Assembly: GCA_030620095.1 (NCBI GenBank)
Contig: JAUTXW010000598.1
Location: forward strand, 248,001 to 312,000
Reading direction: 5' to 3'
Origin: Kuschelorhynchus macadamiae
Taxonomy: Eukaryota; Arthropoda; Insecta; Coleoptera; Curculionidae
Length of the DNA: 64,000 bases
Part shown: piece by piece, positions 54,131 to 63,861 of the stretch
How positions within the stretch are numbered: the first letter of the stretch is position 1
Layout of the letters: the number at the start of each line of letters is the position of its first letter
Made by a program: the position numbers and the translations under genes
Notes under the pieces: model-generated
Database searches by the model: none
The model's input: only the letters and a program-made list of their open reading frames with translations
What the model was told of the DNA's origin: nothing

Positions 54131-55320
54131 TTTTAAGTAGCTATTGGGTCCATGGCATATGAAATTTTGCCAGAATCTTCGTATTAATATTATAAAAATT
54201 GTCAAAATTTAAAAATATAAGTAAAATTGAACGTGCCATTAAGAACCTCGAAAACCATATGAAACACGATATTAAAAATATGTTAACTTGCATACTTTTT
54301 TTCCTTTCCTTCCTAGGTCCATTAAATTGTCATGAACAAATATATTGAATTCGAAAAAGACAGACAGGATGTTTCATAAAAATATATCTTGAATACAAAT
54401 TTATTATGTTTGTTCCTGAATTATTTTCTTTTATAAACTTGTTACAAATCAAAAGTTTTTTAATCACATTTCTTAATTTTCTGTTTTCTAGATACCAACC
54501 ACCGTTAATTTTTAGAAAACTAAATAATGACTCTTCATATGCATGAGGGAAATATTCAATGTTATTTCCTTTTTGCAAATATAGAAACATAGATTTGCGT
54601 ATGATAATTAACTGAACATGACGCAGATCCTTAATTAAGTTAAAGTGGCAACGAAAATTATTGAGTCATAAAAATAACGTCATTGCAACATAACCTTGTC
54701 TCTTCGAAACGTAGGTATATAGATATATACGCCCCCGCATTTTAAATTTTTTTTCACGATATCTCTTCGATTAATCGATTATCCTTGGCTTAGTTAATTT
54801 GTTAATCCTATTTTAATAATAAATAAAAAAGTTAATAATATTGTCTATAAATAACGTCTAATAATGATTGTTATATTAAAATGAGATTGATAATAATGTA
54901 TAAAAATTGCCTATCATACGTCATGCTGTTTCATGTGGTCTTTGAGATAGCCTTATTATTATTTGACCCCGACTTTTAAATAGCCCTGATGCGGGATTTA
55001 AAAAAAACAATTGAATTAGTTAAAACCGTAAACTTAGATTCACCTACGTTAATTAAATTAGCCATTCAATGATAGTGGTGTGCACAACGTTTGGTTGTGA
55101 TTTTTCAAGACCAAATATACAGTGAAAATCGTTTGTAACTGCATTGAGGGAAACACGTCGGCATATCTGATTGTCGCTAAAACTTATAGCCACAACTGAA
55201 AATTTATACACTATACGTATATGGTTTGTTGGAACTATTAAAATAACTAAATTACAGAAAGTATTTATTTAAAACTGTTAAAAAATCGGTACATTTCCTT
55301 TACACGAAGCTTCCCTCATT

Positions 55321-55325
<5 letters not shown>
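54131..55325. other. Noncoding stretch without a recognised gene
   Basis: AT-rich. The minus-strand frame at 54590-54330 has no resemblance to known families. Confidence 0.4.

Positions 55326-55390
<65 letters not shown>
55326..55390. repeat. (TA)n microsatellite, left of MLE-9
   Basis: Pure TA tract ending at the left end of the fold-back element. Confidence 0.95.
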
Positions 55391-55393
<3 letters not shown>

Positions 55394-56362
55394 CAAAAAC
55401 TGACATTATAAATATACTTTAAAAAATCGTTAAAAGTTACTTTTTCCAAATGGAAACCCCCAATTTTTATAATTTCATCTTATTTAACACTTAAAATAAG
55501 GGTGACTTTGTATACAATTGTCTATTCCAAAAATTTGTAGTTTTTGAGTTATTGACGATTTAACATTTTTTATTCTAATAATATCAGACGGCTTCTAAGT
55601 TTTCTGTTAGTTGGCCATGATAGGGAGGCCTGGAGAGAATTAAACCAATTGGTTACTATAGAAACGTAATATTTGTTGTCGTTTGACAATTACCTACTAA
55701 AATATTATTTATTATAGTAATTATAATAATTATTAAACTAATAATCATGCCGCGGCGATTAAATTACACACACGAGGATTATTTGAATTTGTTTATTATC
55801 TATGGGGAATCTAACAGAGTTTTAACAAGAACATGACAGAACATTTGTTTAACGCTGTTCGGTGACGGTTTCTGTTTATCTGGATATCTATCAGCCAATA
55901 TCTGGCATGTTCTTGTTAAAACTCTGTTAGATTCCCCATAGATAATAAACAAATTCAAATAATTCTCGTGTGTGTAATTTAATCGCCCCGTCATGATTAT
56001 TAGTTTAATAATTATTATAATTACTATAATAAATAAATAATATTTTAGTGGGTAATTGCCAAACGACAATAAATATTACGTTTCTATAGTAACCAATTGG
56101 TTTTGTTCTCGCCAGGCCTCCCTATCATGGCCAACTAACAAGAAAACTTAGAAGCCGTCTGGAATTATTAGAACAAAAAATGTTAAATCGTCAATAACTC
56201 AAAAACTACAGATTTTTGGAATAGACAACTTTATACAAAGTCACCCTTATTTTAAGTGTTAAATAAGATAAAATTATAAAAATTGAGGGTTTCCATTTGA
56301 AAAAAGTAACTTTTAATGATTTTTTAAAGTATATTTATAATGTCAGTTTTTGATCACCCTAT
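55391..56362. mobile_element. MLE-9: fold-back derivative made of two mariner-like arms
   Basis: Two inverted arms of ~445 bp, 55391-55835 and 55904-56362, share GATCAAAAACTGACATTATA at the edge, CTTATTTTAAGTGTTAAATA-type sequence, GGCCATGATAGGGAGGCCTGG and TTATTAAACTAATAATCATG. Only ~70 bp separates the arms. Each arm carries the start of a transposase: MPRRLNYTHEDYLNLFIIYG from 55747 on the plus strand, and MTGRLNYTHENYLNLFIIYG from 55994 on the minus strand. Confidence 0.85.
55800..55994 (-). pseudogene. HTH start of a mariner-like transposase in MLE-9
   Basis: Continues after the shared start with SNRVLTRTCQILADRYPDKQ then KPSPNSVKQMF, the same helix-turn-helix region as other elements here, across the spacer, and then runs into the opposite arm. 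The plus-strand counterpart (55747-55835) ends in TGA after RVLTRT. No catalytic domain exists in this element. Confidence 0.7.
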
Positions 56363-56439
56363 ATTTATTTATTATAAAAATATCAGCACAGGCCACTAAA
56401 GTGGATCCTTTTGGACAAGGAAGCCACCCGCAAATAACT

Positions 56440-56785
56440 AATAGAGACTTCGATAAGCAGATATTTATAGTTCTGTCTAGACCTGCAAACGTCATTTTTT
56501 ACATAAAATTCAAAATATCTCAAAAACAGTTCAACTTAGGTATAGGATATTATACATGAAATATACCTAGAATTTTTCGAGGAATCCAAAAATTCGATAA
56601 TATACAGGGTGTTCTATTTAAGAAAGTTGACGTCTCCTTCCGGTATAACCGGAAGTGCCGCCCTCTTGAAAATATTTTGCGCGAATTGCCCCCATCGACT
56701 TTAGTTAGCTGCCAAAATTTCAAGTTTTTCCAAAGCCTACTTCTGAGAAATCGATCGCCGCAGTTCGTCGTGGGACACCCTGTAT
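56440..56785. repeat. Solo terminal repeat related to MLE-5/MLE-7
   Basis: In order: TAGGTATAGGATATTATACA, GGAATCCAAAAATTCGATAA, TATACAGGGTGTTCTATTTA, CTTCCGGTATAACCGGAAG (56637-56655) and GGGACACCCTGTATATATA. These are the modules of the MLE-5 arm in the same order, but diverged. No partner arm was found. Confidence 0.65.
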
Positions 56786-56800
56786 ATATATGTATATATA

Positions 56801-56863
<63 letters not shown>

Positions 56864-56872
56864 ATATACTGT
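56783..56872. repeat. (TA)n/(GT)n compound microsatellite
   Basis: TA tract interrupted by GTATA and CTATA, followed by GTGTGTGTGTGTGTGT. It directly abuts the solo terminal repeat. Confidence 0.95.
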
Positions 56873-57400
56873 CTTTTCAAACATTTTTATTGGGCGCCAT
56901 TTTGTTCATTAGATTTCTGACAATATTTTACCTTTTTTTTTTGAGTTTCTCTCAATTCTGGCGGTCGGTCTGTCCGTCTGTTGCTCTGACTGCTCGCGCA
57001 TAACTAAAAGACTACTTGCCCGATTGACTTCAAATTTTGGTCAAAAATTAAGATTCATGTTTGAGTAAAAATCCAATATGGAGAAACAAAATGGCGGCCC
57101 AGTGAAATGTAAAAAAAACTATGAATTCAAAAACTATCGTAAAAAAATATTATTCAATTTACTTACTAAATTTTGCAGAAAAATTAAATATGATATAGGG
57201 ATAAACTGGTAGGAATTCAAAATGACGTAACAAAATGGCGGTGTGTATCAAAGTTAAAACTTATTGAATTTATTTTAAATTATGCTCAAAGTGTGACATA
57301 GGTAGAAACTGATAAAATACTGGCAGGAATCCAATATGTGGAACAAAATGGCGTCCAATAAAATGTTTGAAAAGAAAATGAAAGATTCATAACCAGGGAA
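56873..57400. repeat. Degenerate array and CTGTC-type block
   Basis: TTGGGCGCCATTTTGTTC near 56889, GGTCGGTCTGTCCGTCTG near 56964, TGCCCGATTGACTTCAAATT near 57017, then inverted-orientation units GAACAAAATGGCGTCCAATA (57341) and ACAAAATGGCGGTGTG (57230). Units of both orientations occur together. Confidence 0.5.
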
Positions 57401-58350
57401 GTTCTGGGTAAAGGATGTGTACCGATTTTTTTTAAGTTGGTTTAAAAAAAACATACTGTATACACATAGACTGTATACACATATAATTAGCAAGTACCAG
57501 ATGTTTTATCACCAATTGTCGCCCAAGGATGTGATTCTTATAGATTTATCGAGGGCAGGTTCGAAGGCAGATCAGGTTTTAGATGCATTATTTTTATTTC
57601 TACAACGATTTCGTTCAAACTGCATTTTATAATGGCGACGTTGCAAGGTGAAACCGCTGCGCTGACGACTATGAGGTTTATTAGCATATTCCCAATGTTG
57701 AAAATGTCGATTACTTTTTTGAAATATTATTGTTCTGTGCAGTCGTAAAAGCATTTCAATGCGATTGCGTTTTTATGTCGTTCAACCGAATTCTTTAGGA
57801 GTTACGTGTTCCCAGAGATGTTGAAATTGTAAGATTATAATTTATACCAAAGGGTTTTTAATTTCAGGAAGTTCTCTGGACATTTTGGGTGAGATAAGAG
57901 TTACTTCATTAGGGTGATTCGTTTATTAAAGCAGGATACCTTATCTTAGAATATAAGAGTGAATACAAACATCTAATTTTACTTCCCTGGTTATCGTGAA
58001 AAAATTGCCCTTTGTTAGGGTCTATAGCCCCCGAGATCAAGAAAAACATTCTCTTGTTTCCGTCTGTTGTTTTGTCTGTGTGCAACATAGCTAAAAACAC
58101 ATACCTGACTGCCTTTAAATTTTACTGAAAACTTAAAAGGCTGTGTAGTCCGTCAGTCTTATCATAAATCAAAAGAGTGGTCGAACGTCTTAGACAAATT
58201 GGTAAAAAAAAGCGTAGAGCAGGTAGTGGTGATTTCTTGATATCGAGGGCCTTTCACCAAAACTAGAACTTAACTTTTTACGGCCCAGTAAAACGAGCTA
58301 CATACCGCCAAAAATCAGAAAATATCATCCAAGTAGGCTTCTTTCTACGA
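57401..58350. other. Noncoding stretch without a recognised gene
   Basis: Short frames only; part of a CTGTTGTTTTGTCTGTGTGC block near 58063 belongs to the dispersed CTGTC-type repeat. Confidence 0.35.
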
Positions 58351-58353
58351 ATT

Positions 58354-59240
58354 GTGACAGATGAATTGAAAGAACAAAGATATTTGATCAAATTTTGTGT
58401 TCGTCTTGGAAAATCAGCAACGGAAACTTTTTCGATGATTAATACGACTTTTTGGGAATTGTCTGCTTGTTTTCGATGGCATAAAGAGTTTAGTAATGGC
58501 GGAGAAAGTTGTGAGTTGCAAGGCGATCCAGGTGCTCCTATTGTTGCCCTAACTGAGGAAACCATCAATACCAGAGCAGTAAATATTCGCACAGATTCAC
58601 GTCTGACTATCCCACAACTCCCAAATATTCTTAAAATATCTATTGGAAGTGTTTTTACTCTTTTACACAAGCATTTAAATATGTCTAGAGTTTGTGTTCG
58701 CTGGATTCCGCGTATACTGACACCAGATCAAAAAGCGAATAGGGTAGCGGTTTGTGAATACTGGAAACAATGCGTTGAAGAAGAAGACGAAGAATGGTGA
58801 TGAAGCAACAGAATACGCAGTGGGTAGTGCCGCTAAAGCTATGGCCATAACATTTTTTGATCACAAAGGCATGGTGTATACGCACATGGTCCCACATGGT
58901 AGTACAATAACTGCCAGTTATTATAAACAAATTTTGTTCCAGTTGATGAAGGCTGACATCCCCAAAAAACGACCTGAGCTGATTGGAAAGTGGAAACTTC
59001 ATCATGATAATGCTCGCCCTCACTTAGCGAATATAGTGACAGAGTTTTTGAACACTAAAAATATCAGGTTTGTACCGCATCCTCCATATAGTCCTGATAT
59101 AACCCCATGTGACTTCTATCTGTTTCCTCAAGCACAAAAGGACGACGATTTCAAACAGAATTGGATGCCGTCAGGCAAGTGGTTTTGAAAAATGTCATGA
59201 ACGAAATTACCAAAAAGCAAAAAACTTGAATATACAAGAG
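58354..59240 (+). pseudogene. Classical mariner transposase, D-D34-D, deleted
   Basis: Reads TDELKEQRYLIKFCVRLGKS, ATETFSMINTTF, RWHKEFSNGGESCE and LPNILKISIGSVFTLLHKHL (paired helix-turn-helix), then RVCVRWIPRILTPDQKANRV (the WVP-type linker). The segment with the first catalytic Asp is deleted near 58795, with a frame change. After it come AMAITFFDHKGMVYTHMVPH, LHHDNARPHLANI (second Asp) and PYSPDITPCDFYLFP (third Asp, 34 residues later). GTG stands where ATG is expected. The C-terminus is scrambled after 59150. Distinct from the DUF4817-type elements elsewhere in the window. Confidence 0.85.
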
Positions 59241-59330
59241 GAAAATATTACCTTTAAAATTTTTTCTCGTGTGGTATTCGACATGACTATTTCACGAGAA
59301 CAATGTCTTACTATATATAATATCAAATAA

Positions 59331-59592
59331 AACAGTGAAATCAAAAGAAATAAAATATGACAACTTTATTTTTTAATATCCATGAAAATAATTTTATTTA
59401 TTATTTACAATATTGAAAGTGCAGTTATATAATAGGTATTTGTTTGACCATCCTTTATTCCAGTTGATGTCGGTGAAGTTTGTAAAGTTGAAAAGTGAAT
59501 CTGTGGCTCAGAAGGTAGAGCAACGTTGATCTCCTCTATTGGTAACTGAGTTTGTGGCGACGAAGGTGGTGTAGCGTCGAGGTCATTTTCTC
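59331..59592. other. Noncoding stretch
   Basis: No gene recognised. It lies downstream of the Crypton fragment on the minus strand and may be its 3' part: a Ser/Thr/Pro-rich frame is suggested but not continuous. Confidence 0.3.
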
Positions 59593-59890
59593 TTAAATTT
59601 TGACCAAGTTCTTGTGGTGTTCTGAGTCAAGTTGTAGGTAGTAGGGTTTAGTTGAGTGAACACTAGAATGACCCTTCATTTTTATTATTTCATGTTCACC
59701 AATACTTTTTTTTGAAAGTGCAGATATTGCTGCAGATCGATGTAAAAGATTGGATACCTTAAACTTCTTGGTTTCCAGACCGATTCTTTGTGCAGAGAGT
59801 TTTGTCCGATTTGCCAAGGTACTTACGCCCAAAGGCATGTTCTTGTACCAATGGCCTTTTTGCCAATTCGGGTGTACCGTTAAAAAAGTC
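59593..59890 (-). pseudogene. Crypton-type tyrosine recombinase, C-terminal fragment
   Basis: Reads VHPNWQKGHWYKNMPLGVST then LANRTKLSAQRIG, LLHRSAAISALSKKSIGEHE (H-x-R box), IIKMKGHSSVHSTKPYYLQL (GH box and Tyr region) and DSEHHKNLVKI. This is the end of a Crypton/DUF3504-like recombinase. Here the residue expected to be the Tyr nucleophile region keeps two Tyr. The N-terminal two-thirds are missing. Confidence 0.7.
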
Positions 59891-60177
59891 TGTCTGTGGT
59901 TATGATAGATCCTGTTTTATCCATTATCCAACCACTTACTGGTTGCTACGGCTTTTGCCCCTCCTTGTGTTGTTTTAGAAAAAATCGTGTTATATTCGAT
60001 TCGCCCAGTAAAGTCTCCTTTCATATTCAATTCTTTCTGGAAGTAAAACACTTTATAGTTTGCCGCTTCATTCCCTTTTTAAGCAAGTTCGAATGAACAT
60101 AGATTGAAAATTTTTTTGTAGGCCATCTGGCTTATCTTTACTTTTTACGGTATTGATCGTTATATTGTTAGCAACTA

Positions 60178-60992
60178 TACAGGGTGGTGCAACCAAGATG
60201 GGGTGGACGATTGTGGGCAAACGGAGAGGAATTTGAAAAAACATTTTTGGGATATGATTGATAGTCAAGAACGCTGTGTTTTAAAATTATACCCATTATA
60301 CAGGGTGGTCTGAAAAGTTCGTAGTGAACCAAACTTGTGTTTTTTAAATAGGATACCCGGTATATTATTATTTTAGTTGATTCTCCTATTCGAATGAAGA
60401 AATTTTGATTTCACAGCTAATTTACTGAAAAACTGTTGGTCAGAAAGGTATCAAATATGGTATTTTCTGAAAGCTAGTAATGTTATCTTTAACATAAAAG
60501 TAAAATATACAGGGTGTTCCAATTAAAAAAATTCAATCCAAAGTAAATTTGCAAAACTTGACCACCCTGTATAACAGTGAATAATTTTGAACGACTTACA
60601 AGCGATTATTGTAGTCCTAGATACAATACATTTTATAGAATATTTGGTTTTTCCATACCTGCTTCAATTGTTTTCAAAAAATGGCCGGAGTATAACCCTT
60701 TTTTCCACTTTAACCTCGTCCCATTCCCTTGGTATAAATTTTAGACCCAACTAACCTTATATCAAAATGATCGCAACGAATAGGAGAATCAACTAAAATA
60801 ATAATATACCGGATATCCCATTTAAAAAAACACAAGTTTGGTTCACCACGAGCTTTTCAGACCACCCTGTATAATGGGTATAATTTTAAAACACAGCGTT
60901 CTTGACTATCAATCATATCCCAATTTTTTTTTTCAAATTCTTCTCCGTTTGGCCACAATCGTCCACCCCATCTTGGTTGCACCACCCAGTAT
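60178..60992. mobile_element. Fold-back MITE with ~215-bp arms
   Basis: Arms 60178-60398 and 60777-60992 are inverted copies from TACAGGGTGGTGCAACCAAG to GTTGATTCTCCTATTCG. Each arm holds two CAGGGTGGT modules about 120 bp apart, and the centre holds another inverted pair (TACAGGGTGTTCC at 60509, CACCCTGTA at 60563). No transposase. The terminal modules are like those of the mariner-like elements in this window. Confidence 0.75.
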
Positions 60993-61429
60993 TTTCTATA
61001 TTTTTTAACGATTCTTTTCCGAATCTGGATGAACCTGCGTCCGAACTCATTTTGAAGAATTGGAATGCTGAATTTGCACACTGTCAAAAGCGCGTCTTTT
61101 TATTTGTTTGTATTGTAATAAATAGGGTAATTAAATTGGTAACCAACGATATTTGACCTAGGTGACACTTTGCAAAATGACAAGATCAATTTTTTTACTT
61201 TAACCCAACAAAATTTTGTCGCTGAAAAACCATCTTCTTGATTTTGTCCAGATATAAGTTTTGCAAGTAGAAAATAGGCTATGTCATTTTGCCATTGTAA
61301 AACAATAGAGCGGAATAGTCACGTTAAAACTTCACGGGATCGTCATTTATCATTAGTACAGACAAGAAATCACCTCCAAGAGTTCGGAGGTACAAATTTT
61401 AATATATAGACAGTTCGCCGAAGATTTTA
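60993..61429. other. Noncoding stretch
   Basis: No gene or clear repeat recognised. Confidence 0.35.
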
Positions 61430-61850
61430 GGAGTTTAGTTTTAAATGAAATTGACCGAGAGACCTGCACTGAGTTGGTAGTCATCGATAATTCCCTGAGG
61501 GCCCACCCATATATTGACGAGATATTAACCGATCACGTTGTACCTTTCAGTGAATTTGCGGCAACATACAGTGTGTTACGCAAGATCTTGCCGAAGAAGA
61601 TATTAACAAAAATGAACTGGCCAGCCTGATCGCCTGATCTTAACCCCATAGACCATGTGTGGGACATACTTGGTGGGCGAGATCGCCAATTGTTTTCGGC
61701 TACGGTAAATGCGCTTTATTTAGCCCTTTAGGAGGAATGGCAAACTATTCCTCAATATACTATTCGTATAACGTTTTTGACAGTATGAACCGACGTATGC
61801 AGGCAGTTATAAAAGCTAGAAGTGGTAATATAGAATATTAAGGTACATTT
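61430..61850 (+). pseudogene. Tc1-like transposase C-terminal relic
   Basis: Reads ELVVIDN.LRAHPYIDEIL (second catalytic Asp in the DN...AH motif), TDHVVPFSEFAATYSV, MNWPA*SPDLNPIDHVWDIL (third acidic position, Asp where Tc1 usually has Glu), RQLFSATVNALYLAL*EEWQ and TIPQYTIR, then in a shifted frame VFDSMNRRMQAVIKARSGNI. This is the signature SPDLNPIEHVWD region of Tc1-type DD34E transposases. Several stops; the N-terminal half is missing. Confidence 0.75.
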
Positions 61851-62644
61851 GTTGTAGAAAGTATGTTTTTTTAGGTTAGTTAAGTTCCAGTTAAATTGAT
61901 TTGCATATATAAATTTTCTTATTTTTTTTCTTTTTATGTAAGTTGCAATAATTGCTTATTAAAACTAAATATATTGTTGACAATTTATTGGTCGACTCAT
62001 AAACTATACTGTAAAACTGACATTAGGGCAACAAGAGCGAAGCTACCTCGTCAAACAATACAATTTCTTAGAGTGAACTGTCGGTGACAAGTTCTGTTCG
62101 CTCTTAAAAATGAACCAATGGGCCTAAAGACATGAACCAAAAAACAAAATATAGGAAAGGAAAGGTTCTTAACAAAAACTGGTATTTTAAAAGAATTTGG
62201 TTAAGAGATTATTCCACAAGGTGTTTGAAAATTAGGGTTATGTAATAACCTTTTAATTAGCCCTGTATAATGACTGAAATACCAGCATTTAACAAAAGGT
62301 TGGATATTCAAGTTGAAATCAGTCATTTTGTCTACAGTTTGCTGAAAAATATATGGAAATTGGGCTAAGGGCTGGTATTTTCAGTTCCGTATAATTTTAT
62401 TCGGTTGATATTTTCCATGGTTACAATTGCCCCAACAATCGTTTCCACGGTAAATATTCAAAGAATAAAGTTATTTAAGGATGAATATTCCACTCATGTG
62501 TTTCCACTTACCTGGTTAGGTGTGGTTACATACCTAAACAAATGAAATCTTGACAATATGAAACCTGCTTTTGAGAGACGCTAGAGTCCCTAGAAACTGA
62601 TTTTTTTTTAAGTATCTTTCAAACATTTATGAAAAGTTGTCAAT
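61851..62644. other. Noncoding stretch upstream of the Crypton gene
   Basis: AT-rich; no gene recognised. It may contain the promoter of the Crypton at 62645, but no element was identified. Confidence 0.3.
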
Positions 62645-63861
62645 ATGAATAATCGCTTTGGGCTAGTTCAAGAAAAGGAAATTGATGAAAATATAATTGG
62701 AAACGAACCAAGAAACACCGTTAAATCCAAGAAGAGCATTTGGAGACAGTTTATGTCATTCTGCGATGAAAAAAACTATACGTTTGACCAAGATACTCCA
62801 GTATCCCAACTAGCAATGATTTTGAAAAGCTGGGCCTACAATATGCGAAAAATGAACGGGGAGGAATATAAAGAAGGCACGGTAAAAATTATTTGGAATG
62901 TGACGGCGAAATTATTGATGGAAAGGTATTTCAATGAATACAAAATTAAAATAAATCCCTTCGAGCAGATCGAATTCAAATCGGCCCGAGACGCAAAAAA
63001 TGCCAAAAGGAGACATTTGCAAGGTATTGAAGGCAAACGCAGAGAATCGGCCGTTTTTTTAACATACAATGAATTAAAAAATCTAATCAAGGCTTGTGAT
63101 GAATCAACTTCAGAGGGTTTACAAAAGAAGTGTTTTTTTCTGTTGTCCTATAAATTAGCCTGGACAGGAGGAAAAGGTGCAAGAGCTGAAACAACTTTTT
63201 TCAAAGAAGAAACTGACAACTTCGGAGGAAAAACAGGTAGAATTCAATACAACCCTGTTTTTTTTAAAACATGTCAAGGTGGTGGCCGAAAACTCGCCGA
63301 TTCGAAGTGGTTGGTGAGAAACGAGAGAAGTCCCAGCTTTTGCCCAGTAAGAATTTATAAAAAATTACAAGATAAAAGGAGAAGTATCTCCAACACTCGA
63401 CTATTTTTGACCCAAACCCCCATTGGAAAATTTCCGGAAAATGGTTCAACAACAGCCCAGTAGGAGAAAACGAGATTTCAACTTGGACAAAAAAACAAGG
63501 ACAGAAATCAGGCCTCAATACCACAAAAAAAATTACCAACCATTCCCTCAGAGCTACTGCCGTGTCCAAGCTGGCCAAATGCGGAGTGTCGGAGCAAAAC
63601 TTGATAAAAATTGCAGGTCATTCGAATGCGAAATCCCTATCAAGTTTGCAAATGGATCCAGATCACCACAAAAAAATTATTGAAAAAATGAGGGAACCTG
63701 GAAAAGAACCACCTCAACAGCACGTACATCCAGCCCCTGTAGCAGCATCACCCAGCACAAGTACAAGTAGTGGTCTGACGGCATCTTCTACGTCGTCGCA
63801 AAACAACAATGTGGTTAATAATTATCAGAACTGTACCTTTTATTATACAATCAATAATTAA
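62645..63861 (+). pseudogene. Crypton-type tyrosine recombinase, nearly complete, one frameshift, catalytic residues changed
   Basis: Integrase-type protein of the Crypton/DUF3504-like lineage. N-terminal SAM-like core-binding region: KKSIWRQFMSFCDEKNYTFD, SQLAMILKSWAYNMRKMNGE, IIWNVTAKLLMERYFNEY. Catalytic half: FLLSYKLAWTGGKGARAE near residue 170-190, where relatives have W-R-G-G, so the first catalytic Arg appears to be Thr. GRIQYNPVFFKTCQGGGRKL follows. Near 63430 a frameshift leads to KWFNNSPVGENEISTWTKKQ, NHSLRATAVSKLAKCG (H-x-x-R box), LIKIAGHSNAKSLSS and LQMDPDHHKKII. The Tyr usually found just before LQMD is absent. The end is Pro/Ser/Thr-rich and finishes with NNVVNNYQNCTFYYTINN. 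Loss of Arg and Tyr suggests no recombinase activity. Confidence 0.8.

Noticed and set aside
56677..57003. 108-codon frame with an isoleucine/tyrosine run
   Set aside because: It reads straight through the (TA)n/(GT)n microsatellite and is an artefact of simple repeats.
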